The position numbers were made by a program, and so were the translations under genes. Positions 8,605 through 13,500 of a stretch of 19,567 nucleotides of DNA are shown piece by piece (the stretch's first letter is position 1; the number at the start of each line of letters is the position of its first letter). The notes beneath the pieces are model-generated. The model saw nothing but the letters and a program-made list of their open reading frames with translations. It was not told where the DNA came from and searched no databases. Origin of the DNA: Pseudomonadota bacterium (GTDB taxonomy: Bacteria > Pseudomonadota > Alphaproteobacteria > Kiloniellales > J153). The DNA lies in NCBI GenBank assembly GCA_022572105.1, contig JACZWN010000037.1, positions 435-20,001 of the forward strand. Reading direction: 5' to 3'.

Positions 8605-8678
8605 GGATTTCCTTCGGTCGCTCTACGGCCGTGCGGATCGGGGAGCGGCGCGCGGGTTCCCGATTCGAAGTCCGCAGA

Positions 8679-8707
8679 TGTATATGGGAAGGCCACGGCC
8701 TTGTCCA
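8679..8707 (-). promoter_or_regulatory. proS: Candidate sigma-70-type promoter of proS
   Basis: On the minus strand TGGACA (8702-8707, 5/6 match to TTGACA) and TATACA (8679-8684, 4/6) are separated by exactly 17 bp. Transcription would start near 8672, about 68 nt before the proS ATG. The leader can fold: ATCGGG (8659-8664) pairs with CCCGAT (8637-8642). I see no T-box or other known tRNA-sensing element. Confidence 0.55.
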
Positions 8708-8764
8708 TTGCCGGGGGTTCGCACCGCCCTCGCACCAGTGGCCGGTCCGGGCGCCGGCCTCGGC

Positions 8765-9244
8765 TTATTGGCGGTCGATCTCCTGACAGCGCGCCGCCAG
8801 CTCGGCCTGGGCCTGGTCCTGGAGCGGCTGGCCGTTGAAGGTGAAGCGGCCGTCGCGGTAGGCCACCTCGCCTACTTCGGCGTCGGGGTCGTACTGCGTG
8901 GGGTCGGCGGGGATGCCGAAGCGCGCTTGCAGGTCGATCTCGATATCGATGAGGATGGTCTCCGGCAGCTCGATGCGCGGGGCGCCGCCCAGGTCGGCCG
9001 GCACCACCTCCCGCCCATAAACGTCGACGCCAGGCTCGTAGGCCACGTCCGGCGCGGGCACATGCGCGACCAGGCGCGCGCAGTCGGCCCTGGTGATGGC
9101 CACCCTGGTGATGGCCGCCCCGGTGATGGCCGCCCTGGGGGTGGGCACGGTGTCTTTTTCGTGCGCCGCCGCAGAGGCCGCCGCCAGGACCGCGGCGAGC
9201 AGGAACAGGGCCGGGGCCAGGTATGCCATGCTGCGTCGCATCAT
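8765..9244 (-). CDS. Secreted protein of unknown function
   Basis: Predicted protein of 159 residues. The N-terminus MMRRSMAYLAPALFLLAAVL with following alanines is a clear signal peptide with a likely cleavage site near ASAAA (about residue 27), so export to the periplasm is expected. The mature part holds a short repeat AAITG-AAITR-VAITR (38-52) and then a conserved-looking block, DCARLVAHVPAPDVAYEPGV (54-73). PADLGG, PRIELPETI and DGRFTFNGQPLQ follow. Two cysteines (C55, C152) could form a disulfide. I recall similar small exported proteins in Rhodospirillales but no function for them. The start is uncertain among M1, M2 and M6, since no good Shine-Dalgarno is visible. Confidence 0.75.
   Translation of the reverse strand: MMRRSMAYLAPALFLLAAVLAAASAAAHEKDTVPTPRAAITGAAITRVAITRADCARLVAHVPAPDVAYEPGVDVYGREVVPADLGGAPRIELPETILIDIEIDLQARFGIPADPTQYDPDAEVGEVAYRDGRFTFNGQPLQDQAQAELAARCQEIDRQ
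9090..9134 (-). repeat. Three tandem 15-bp units inside the secreted-protein gene
   Basis: Three near-identical 15-bp units (9090-9104, 9105-9119, 9120-9134) share GGTGATGGCC. In frame they encode the pentapeptide repeat A/V-A-I-T-R/G just after the signal peptide. The unit length is a multiple of three, so gain or loss of copies would keep the frame. Confidence 0.8.
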
Positions 9245-9285
9245 CGGATCAGGCTAGGTTCGCGGGCTTAATAAAGGCATAATGA

Positions 9286-9465
9286 TCGGCGCCGGCCGTG
9301 GTCACCGCGATCGCCATGCGGCTGACCTTTTCCATCGCCAACGGCATGGGCATCGGCTTCATCACCGACGCCGCGGTCAAGGTCATGAGCGGCAAGGGCG
9401 GCGCGTGCCCGCCGGCGGTTTACGCGATCGCCCTGCTCTTCGTGCTCAAGTTTTCCCTGCTTTGA
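9286..9465 (+). pseudogene. C-terminal relic of an AzgA-type (NCS2) purine permease
   Basis: An open stretch preceded in frame by a stop (TGA 9283-9285) reads SAPAVVTAIAMRLTFSIANG, then MGIGFITDAAVKVMSGKGG, then PPAVYAIALLFVLKFSLL and stop. The pattern PA-VT-LTFSIANG-GIGFI, followed by HP-VY-like residues and ALLFVLKF, matches the C-terminal end of AzgA/PbuG-type hypoxanthine, guanine or adenine permeases of about 430 residues. Only about 59 residues remain and no ribosome-binding site is seen, so it is a decayed remnant. Substitutions at normally conserved places (R for P before LTFSIA, D for Y after GFI) fit decay. The family assignment is from memory of the motif. Confidence 0.6.
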
Positions 9466-9468
9466 TGC

Positions 9469-9518
9469 GTTATGCGGGAAATAACCTAGGCTAAACGCTT
9501 GTTACAGTAGAAATAACC
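9469..9518 (+). promoter_or_regulatory. Two GTTA-N9-TAAC palindromic sites upstream of the small-RNA promoter
   Basis: Two 18-bp direct copies of GTTA-N5-GAAATAACC lie at 9469-9486 and 9501-9518. Each is a dyad GTTA-N9-TAAC with N9 differing in five bases. The copies are 32 bp apart, about three DNA turns. They sit centred about 88 and 56 bp upstream of the predicted transcription start, where activators often bind. The regulator is unknown. Confidence 0.5.
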
Positions 9519-9529
9519 CGGAAAATCAC

Positions 9530-9558
9530 GTGACACCGTAGGGGCATTTTGCTAGAAT
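9530..9558 (+). promoter_or_regulatory. Strong sigma-70-type promoter of the candidate small RNA
   Basis: GTGACA (9530-9535, 5/6 match to TTGACA), a 17-bp spacer and TAGAAT (9553-9558, 5/6 match to TATAAT) make one of the best promoters in the window. TTTTGC just before the -10 gives an extended -10 TGC. The palindrome TCACGTGA (9526-9533) overlaps the -35. No plus-strand gene follows, so the promoter must serve the RNA below. Confidence 0.7.
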
Positions 9559-9564
9559 ACGTCG

Positions 9565-9716
9565 TCAAGAAACCATGCGAAAAAACAGGCATGGCCCGAG
9601 TTTAGGGAGGACCCGCCGGGAGGCGGTGCGAGCGGGGCGGAAAAGCCCTCTCGAAACAAAGATCTGTGAGCCGTCAAGGCGATGGCAAGTCCACTTGTTG
9701 GGCTTGCCATATTTTT
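9565..9716 (+). ncRNA. Candidate orphan small RNA of about 150 nt
   Basis: The stretch begins about 7 nt after a strong promoter and ends at a strong intrinsic terminator. It lies in a gap with no plausible protein gene on its strand. Predicted folds: hairpin 1 pairs CCATGC (9573-9578) with GCATGG (9589-9594) around an A-rich loop. A second domain pairs CGAG and AGGG with CCCT and CTCG around a GC-rich hairpin, CCGCC-GGGA-GGCGG, closed by a GNRA-type loop. The terminator hairpin follows. Purine-rich GGGAGGA-like segments could contact messenger translation starts. It does not show the SRP RNA core, RNase P RNA motifs or tmRNA features, and its ends do not pair as in 6S RNA. I do not recognise a family. 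Confidence 0.6.
9682..9716 (+). terminator. Rho-independent terminator of the candidate small RNA
   Basis: ATGGCAAG (9682-9689) pairs perfectly with CTTGCCAT (9703-9710). The stem extends by a T-G wobble and CCA/TGG to 12 pairs around the loop CTTGT. It is followed by ATTTTT (9711-9716). There is no T-run on the other side, so it works for plus-strand transcription and not for tag. Confidence 0.85.
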
Positions 9717-9784
9717 GCCCGGCCGTCTTCTCTATCCAACCCGCGCGGGGGCAAATTACCGCGCCACCACGCCGATCCGCTCGG

Positions 9785-9822
9785 CCCCTATGGCGCCTGC
9801 ATCCCCCTATGGCGCCTGCATC
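9785..9822. repeat. Perfect 19-bp tandem duplication over the tag stop codon
   Basis: CCCCTATGGCGCCTGCATC occurs at 9785-9803 and again, identical, at 9804-9822. The second copy contains the tag stop codon and last codons; the first copy lies just beyond the stop. It looks like a recent slippage duplication and does not alter the protein. Confidence 0.9.
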
Positions 9823-10349
9823 CAGGGTGGCTCGAGGGCGGCGATGCGCACATAAACCGGACAATCCTCGCGGTGCGCCCCGGGCAGGAAGCCGGTGCTC
9901 ATCAGGAACTCGCCGGTGATTTCCCGACCCGTGAACTTGAAGGTTTTCTTGAACAGCTTCACCCAGTCGTCCTTGGGCCGCGGGTGATGGGCCTCGAGCC
10001 AGGCCGCGAAGCCGCCATGGCTGCGCCTGAGCGCCTGGATGCGGCGCGCGTTCTCGATCGCCGCATCGACCTTGAGCCGGTTGCGGATGATGCCGGCGTC
10101 GGCGAGCAAGCGCGCGCGCTCGGCCGCGCCGTAGGCGGCGACCCGGTCGACGTCGTAGTCCTCGAAGGCGACGCGGAAGCCGGCCCGCTTCTTCAGCATC
10201 AGCTCCCACGACAGACCGGCCTGGTTGATTTCCAGGATCAGGCGCTCGAACAGGACCGACTCGTCCGCGGCGGGGAAGCCGTATTCCCGGTCGTGGTAGG
10301 GCCCGTGCAGCGGGTGCCCCGGGGCGAAGTCGCAGTAGTAGTCGGTCAC
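9807..10349 (-). CDS. tag: DNA-3-methyladenine glycosylase I
   Basis: Base-excision repair enzyme that removes 3-methyladenine from DNA, 180 residues, the usual Tag length. Visible are YHDREYGFP (18-26), LFERLILEINQAGLSW (33-48) with E40 and W48 at the positions of the base-binding E38 and W46 of E. coli Tag, GIIRNRLKVDAAIENA (86-101), and C6, H19, H159 and C163 at the positions of the zinc ligands. The N-terminus YYCDFAPG departs from the common RCxWA form. The start is GTG 10349; no ATG gives a better start, and the Shine-Dalgarno is weak. It sits alone between the small-RNA region and DUF1467, interrupting the usual DUF1467-proS order, so it is probably an accessory insertion. Confidence 0.92.
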   Translation of the reverse strand: MTDYYCDFAPGHPLHGPYHDREYGFPAADESVLFERLILEINQAGLSWELMLKKRAGFRVAFEDYDVDRVAAYGAAERARLLADAGIIRNRLKVDAAIENARRIQALRRSHGGFAAWLEAHHPRPKDDWVKLFKKTFKFTGREITGEFLMSTGFLPGAHREDCPVYVRIAALEPPWMQAP

Positions 10350-10416
10350 GATCGATCCAGCCTTATACCAACGAGCGCACGAACGGACTCTTGCACTTTT
10401 GCGGCCGGAGGTAAGG

Positions 10417-10464
10417 GTGATCGCGCGGCGCCGCCTATGCGGCGTCTTGCCGATGAGCGATCAC
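10417..10464. repeat. Nested inverted repeat between tag and the DUF1467 gene
   Basis: GTGATCGC (10417-10424) and GCGATCAC (10457-10464) form a perfect 8-bp inverted repeat. Inside it CGCCGC (10429-10434) and GCGGCG (10439-10444) pair around CTAT. No T-run follows on either strand, so it is not a standard intrinsic terminator. It may be a palindromic intergenic element or a processing or transcript-end structure for the DUF1467 message. Confidence 0.55.
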
Positions 10465-10491
10465 GTGTGTCCGTTCATGGGCTCACTGGTA

Positions 10492-10728
10492 TTAGGCCGG
10501 GCGAAACGAGATCCAGTCGCTCTCGATGATCAGATAGGCGATGACCCAGAGCACCGTCGAGATGGCCGTGGTGATCAGCAGCTTGCGCCCGATCATCGGC
10601 GTCTCGGGTGCGCTCGTGGCGTGGCCCGGCCCGGGCTCGTCCGGGACCCTCACGCCCCAGGGCAGGACCGCGAAGATCACCACCCACCAGATCATGACGT
10701 AGACCAGCGCGCCGGTGAACCAGTTAAT
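10492..10728 (-). CDS. Small inner-membrane protein of the DUF1467 family, apparently starting at ATT
   Basis: Protein of 78 residues with two membrane segments: GALVYVMIWWVVIFAVLPWG near the N-terminus and LLITTAISTVLWVIAYLIIE near the C-terminus, linked by a proline-rich loop. DUF1467 proteins are known in alphaproteobacteria beside mce and proS; their function is unknown. They begin with a short x-W-x-TG lead, which here is NWFTG directly after an ATT codon. A strong Shine-Dalgarno AGGAG lies 7 nt before that ATT. The only conventional start in frame is TTG at 10773, which adds 15 unlike residues and has no good ribosome-binding site. Gene identity is clear; the start is inferred. Confidence 0.82.
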   Translation of the reverse strand: MNWFTGALVYVMIWWVVIFAVLPWGVRVPDEPGPGHATSAPETPMIGRKLLITTAISTVLWVIAYLIIESDWISFRPA

Positions 10729-10735
10729 CGTTTCG

Positions 10736-10740
10736 CTCCT
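10736..10740 (-). promoter_or_regulatory. Shine-Dalgarno that places the DUF1467 start at ATT
   Basis: On the minus strand AAAGGAG ends at 10736, leaving exactly 7 nt before ATT 10728-10726. The site makes no sense for the upstream TTG, which lies 5' of it. Confidence 0.7.
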
Positions 10741-10810
10741 TTCCGCTTTCCGGGAAATATAATGCGAACGCAAAACAATTCAGGCTCTTAATCCACATTT
10801 AAATCGGAAA

Positions 10811-10835
10811 ACCACGAAGACACAAAGGCACTAAG
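10811..10835. repeat. Left inverted repeat of the GxxExxY cassette
   Basis: It starts ACCACGAAG and continues in a periodic CACAAAG/CACTAAG pattern. It is 22/25 identical to the reverse complement of 11271-11295. The repeat type (CACGAAG-like units) is one I associate with scattered GxxExxY genes in environmental genomes. Confidence 0.8.
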
Positions 10836-10863
10836 GAACGACACGAAGGAAGTGTACTCTCGC

Positions 10864-11271
10864 TCACAGGATAAGGCGTTTAATCCCGTCCTTGATAAGC
10901 GGAACGTTAAAATTGATCAAAAAGCCAAGCCGATGTCCCGAGAGTTTCAAATATGTCAGAATCTGCGCATCAAACACCGGGAGCATTTTCTCAACCGCCT
11001 TCAATTCGACGACGACACATTCGTCGACCAACAAGTCCAGCCGCAGACCGGCATCGAGACGAAGATCGTCATAGGTCACTGGAATCGTGACCTGTCGTTG
11101 AGTCGGAAGGCCCCGACATTTCAGCTCGTGTACAAGGCACGTTTCGTAAACGGATTCCAGCAGTCCTGGTCCCAGCGACGAGTGAACCTTGAAAGCAGCG
11201 TCCACAACTTGTGTCGCAGCTAGCTCCGTTTTGGCTGGCAGCGCGCCTCTATTTGAGTTCTTCGTGTTCAC
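10864..11271 (-). CDS. GxxExxY family protein (PD-(D/E)XK nuclease-like)
   Basis: Protein of 135 residues. It carries the family signature GLLESVYE (G-x-x-E-x-x-Y), preceded by VVDAAFKVHSSLGP. RLDLLVDECVVVELKAVE follows, which fits the D and E-x-K of a PD-(D/E)XK nuclease core, and then the conserved C-terminus AQILTYLKLSGHRLGFLINFNVPLIKDGIKRL. The family is widespread but its role is unproven; nuclease activity is inferred from the fold motif. The GTG start at 11271 falls on the inner end of the right inverted repeat, so the residues after it (NTKN) come from repeat-like sequence. No better start is visible before the conserved VVDAAFKVH block. Base composition differs from the neighbours, which suggests transfer. 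Confidence 0.88.
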   Translation of the reverse strand: MNTKNSNRGALPAKTELAATQVVDAAFKVHSSLGPGLLESVYETCLVHELKCRGLPTQRQVTIPVTYDDLRLDAGLRLDLLVDECVVVELKAVEKMLPVFDAQILTYLKLSGHRLGFLINFNVPLIKDGIKRLIL

Positions 11272-11295
11272 TTTGTGTCTTTGTGACTTCGTGGT
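11271..11295. repeat. Right inverted repeat of the GxxExxY cassette
   Basis: Its reverse complement begins ACCACGAAGTCACAAAGACAC and pairs with the left repeat (22/25). A further half-unit (CACCACGAC on the minus strand) lies just outside, around 11305-11312. Confidence 0.8.
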
Positions 11296-11335
11296 GAATC
11301 TTTTGTCGTGGTGAGTTCGCGTTTCCCGGTCGGTC

Positions 11336-11740
11336 TCACGCCTGTTCGAGCTCGATCAGGGTGCCGCAGAAGTCCTTGGGGTGGAGGAAGATCACCGGCT
11401 TGCCGTGGGCGCCCAACTTAGGTTCGCCGTCGCCGAGGACGTGCGCGCCCCCGGCCTCGAGCTGGTCGCGCGCGGCGATGATGTCGTCCACTTCGTAGCA
11501 CAGGTGGTGCACGCCGCCGGCCGGGTTGCGCTCCAGGAAATTCGCGATCGGCGAACCCGCCCCGAGCGGCTCCAGCAGCTCGATCTTGGTATTGGCGAGG
11601 GTCACGAAGACCACGGTGACGCCGTGCTCCGGCAGCGCGTCGGGCGCCGAGACCCGGGCGCCGAGGGTGTCCCGATACTGGGCCACCGCCGCCGCCAGGT
11701 CGGGCACCGCGATGGCGACATGGTTGAGCCGGCCGATCAT
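11336..11740 (-). CDS. mce: Methylmalonyl-CoA epimerase
   Basis: Converts (S)- to (R)-methylmalonyl-CoA in the propionyl-CoA to succinyl-CoA route. It has 134 residues, the normal length of this vicinal-oxygen-chelate enzyme with two paired beta-alpha-beta modules. The start MIGRLNHVAIAVPDL is diagnostic. Likely metal or active-site residues are H7, E54 in TKIELLEPLG, H78/H79 in GGVHHLCYEVDD, and E130 in CGTLIELE. ATG 11740 has only a weak ribosome-binding site of its own (GGGAAG), but it overlaps the stop of a short upstream reading frame that has a strong one. It follows rnj by 54 bp and is probably in the same transcript. Confidence 0.95.
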   Translation of the reverse strand: MIGRLNHVAIAVPDLAAAVAQYRDTLGARVSAPDALPEHGVTVVFVTLANTKIELLEPLGAGSPIANFLERNPAGGVHHLCYEVDDIIAARDQLEAGGAHVLGDGEPKLGAHGKPVIFLHPKDFCGTLIELEQA

Positions 11741-11772
11741 CTGTCGCTTCCCACAGCGGGCACTGTAACCAT
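11737..11772 (-). CDS. Possible 11-codon leader peptide coupled to mce
   Basis: The minus strand reads ATG then VTVPAVGSDR then TGA. The stop overlaps the mce start as ATGA. The ATG is preceded by AAGGAG (11781-11786) with 8-nt spacing, much better than the site in front of mce itself. It may carry ribosomes to mce by termination-reinitiation. No run of one amino acid points to attenuation. Confidence 0.4.
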   Translation of the reverse strand: MVTVPAVGSDR

Positions 11773-11780
11773 TATCAACG

Positions 11781-11786
11781 CTCCTT
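11781..11786 (-). promoter_or_regulatory. Strong Shine-Dalgarno ahead of the mce leader frame
   Basis: AAGGAG on the minus strand lies 8 nt before the leader ATG and about 40 nt before the mce ATG, too far to serve mce directly. Confidence 0.5.
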
Positions 11787-11794
11787 AGAAATAT

Positions 11795-13459
11795 CTACCG
11801 CAGGCGCACCAAGTGCACGTCGGTCACCGGCTTCTTGCCGAACATGCGGTTGCAGGCCCGGCGCACGGCGATGCGCGCGGCCTCCTTGACCGCCGCGTCG
11901 TTAAGGCGATCCACTTTGGCCAGCCGGCGCAGCGCTTCCTCGACGCCCGCGGCGACCAGGGCCAGCTTGTCGGCCTCGGCCTCGCCGTCGAGCAGGCCCT
12001 GGACGGTGACCATGGGCGCGCCCTGGAACAGCCCGTCGGCGCCGATCACGAGGGTCACGGCGGCGCTGCCGTTGTAGGCCATCTTCGTGCGCGCGCGCAG
12101 GACCGGGCTGTCGAGCCGCAAGAGCCGGTTGCCGTCGAGTGCGAGGCGCCCGGTCGGCACGTGATCGACGATCCCGGCCGGCTCCGGCGCCAGGCGCATG
12201 AGCGTACCGTTCTCGCCGACGATCTGGTGCGGCACCTGACAGTCGCGCGCCAGGCGGGCGTGCGCGGCCAGATGGCGGGCCTCGCCGTGGACCGGGACCG
12301 CGATGCGCGGGCGCACCCAGTGGTACATCTGGCTCAGTTCGTTGCGCGCCGGATGCCCGGAGACGTGCACGAACCGGGTGTCGCTGGTGATCACCTCGAC
12401 ACCCAGGCGCGCCAGCTGGTTATGGAGCTTGAAAATCGCCGTCTCGTTGCCCGGAATGACGCGGCTGGAGAAGATCACCGCATCGCCCGGCTCCAGCGCG
12501 ACGTTCGGGTTCTCCTCGTTGGCGATGCGCCACAGCGCCGCGCGCGGCTCGCCCTGGCTGCCGGTGCACAGCACCAGGACCTCGTCGCGCGGCAGGAAGC
12601 CGACGTGCTCCTCGGACACCAGCGGCGGAAAGTCCCGCAGGTAGCCGCTGTCGCGGGCCGCCTGGTAGACCCGCGCCATGGAGCGGCCGACGAGCGCGAC
12701 CCGGCGGCCATGCGCCGCGGCGACCTTGCCGATCGTGTCCAGGCGCGCCACGTTGGAGGCGAAGCAGGCGACCAGCACCCGGTTCTCGAGGCCGCCGACG
12801 AGTTCCATGAGCACCGCGCGCACCTCGGCCTCGGAGCCCGATTCGCCGTCGACCAGCGCGTTGGTGGAATCGCACACCATGGCGAGCACGCCCTCGTCGG
12901 CGAGCGCGCGCAAGGCCCGCTCGTCGTAGGCGTCGCCGACCAGGGGATCGGGATCCAGCTTCCAGTCGCCGGTGTGCAGGACCGTGCCGGCCGCGGTCCG
13001 GATCACCAGCGCGTTGGGCTCGGGGATGGAATGGGTGAGCGTGATCAGCTCGACCTCGAAGGGACCGACGGTGAAGCGGCCGGAGAGCGGCACCTCGATG
13101 ATCTCCACCTCCTCGGCCAGGCCGGCCTCGACCAGCTTCGGATAGACCATCGCGGCGGTGAAGGCGGTGGCGTAGACCGGGCAGCGCAGACGCCGCCAAA
13201 GGTGGCCCACGGCGCCGATGTGGTCCTCGTGGGCGTGGGTAAGCACCAGCCCGACCAAATCCTCGCGCCGTTCCTCGATGAAGCTGGGGTCGGGCATGAG
13301 CACGTCCACGCCCGGCGGGCCGCCGTCGGAAAAGATGACCCCGAGATCGACCATGAGCCAGCGCCCGGCGTGGCCGTAGAGGTTCAGGTTCATGCCGATC
13401 TCGCCGGTCCCGCCGAGCGGCAGGAAGTAGAGCTCGTCGGCGCCCGGCGTCCCGGTCAT
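11795..13459 (-). CDS. rnj: Ribonuclease J (metallo-beta-lactamase / beta-CASP)
   Basis: Endo- and 5'-exoribonuclease that matures rRNA and degrades mRNA in many alphaproteobacteria. It has 554 residues, the usual length. The N-terminus ELYFLPLGGTGEIGMNLNLYG (9-29) is typical. The metallo-beta-lactamase motif is THAHEDHIGA (74-83), with H75, H77, D79 and H80; further metal-site residues are H143 and the HTGD motif at 162-165. The beta-CASP part has VHVSGHPARNEL (364-375) and VPVHGE with H391. A C-terminal domain of about 100 residues follows. The open frame runs far upstream, but that part overlaps coaX and is a shadow. ATG 13459 is chosen; an in-frame GTG at 13489 would add 10 residues and neither has a strong Shine-Dalgarno. 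It lies directly after coaX. Confidence 0.95.
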   Translation of the reverse strand: MTGTPGADELYFLPLGGTGEIGMNLNLYGHAGRWLMVDLGVIFSDGGPPGVDVLMPDPSFIEERREDLVGLVLTHAHEDHIGAVGHLWRRLRCPVYATAFTAAMVYPKLVEAGLAEEVEIIEVPLSGRFTVGPFEVELITLTHSIPEPNALVIRTAAGTVLHTGDWKLDPDPLVGDAYDERALRALADEGVLAMVCDSTNALVDGESGSEAEVRAVLMELVGGLENRVLVACFASNVARLDTIGKVAAAHGRRVALVGRSMARVYQAARDSGYLRDFPPLVSEEHVGFLPRDEVLVLCTGSQGEPRAALWRIANEENPNVALEPGDAVIFSSRVIPGNETAIFKLHNQLARLGVEVITSDTRFVHVSGHPARNELSQMYHWVRPRIAVPVHGEARHLAAHARLARDCQVPHQIVGENGTLMRLAPEPAGIVDHVPTGRLALDGNRLLRLDSPVLRARTKMAYNGSAAVTLVIGADGLFQGAPMVTVQGLLDGEAEADKLALVAAGVEEALRRLAKVDRLNDAAVKEAARIAVRRACNRMFGKKPVTDVHLVRLR

Positions 13460-13500
13460 GGGCCGCCCGCTCGTGGGCTCGGCGGTCACGCGCTTGCCGG

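Larger units (their letters stand above)
10811..11295. mobile_element. Putative mobile cassette: GxxExxY gene bounded by inverted repeats
   Basis: A 485-bp unit has 25-bp imperfect inverted repeats at its ends and one gene inside. It is visibly richer in A and T than the flanking genes and sits between mce and DUF1467, which are normally neighbours in alphaproteobacteria. It encodes no transposase, so movement would need help in trans or recombination between repeats. I saw no clear target-site duplication. Confidence 0.5.

Noticed and set aside
9282..9494. 70-codon plus-strand protein starting at 9282
   Set aside because: A His/Arg-rich shadow; the neighbouring frame carries the recognisable permease relic.
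9565..9716. The small RNA as 6S RNA, SRP RNA, tmRNA or RNase P RNA
   Set aside because: The ends do not pair as a long rod, and the conserved cores of the other three RNAs are absent.
9575..9919. 114-codon plus-strand frame starting within the candidate small RNA
   Set aside because: It runs through a strong terminator and then antisense to tag, has an Arg-rich composition and no ribosome-binding site.
10417..10464. Intrinsic terminator for DUF1467 or tag
   Set aside because: The stem is good but no T-run follows on either strand.
10789..10797. TAATCCACA as a second DnaA box
   Set aside because: It differs from the consensus at one core position and stands alone in an AT-richer stretch.
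10852..11223. 123-codon plus-strand frame
   Set aside because: It is the antisense of the GxxExxY gene, whose family motifs are clear; the plus-strand product shows none.
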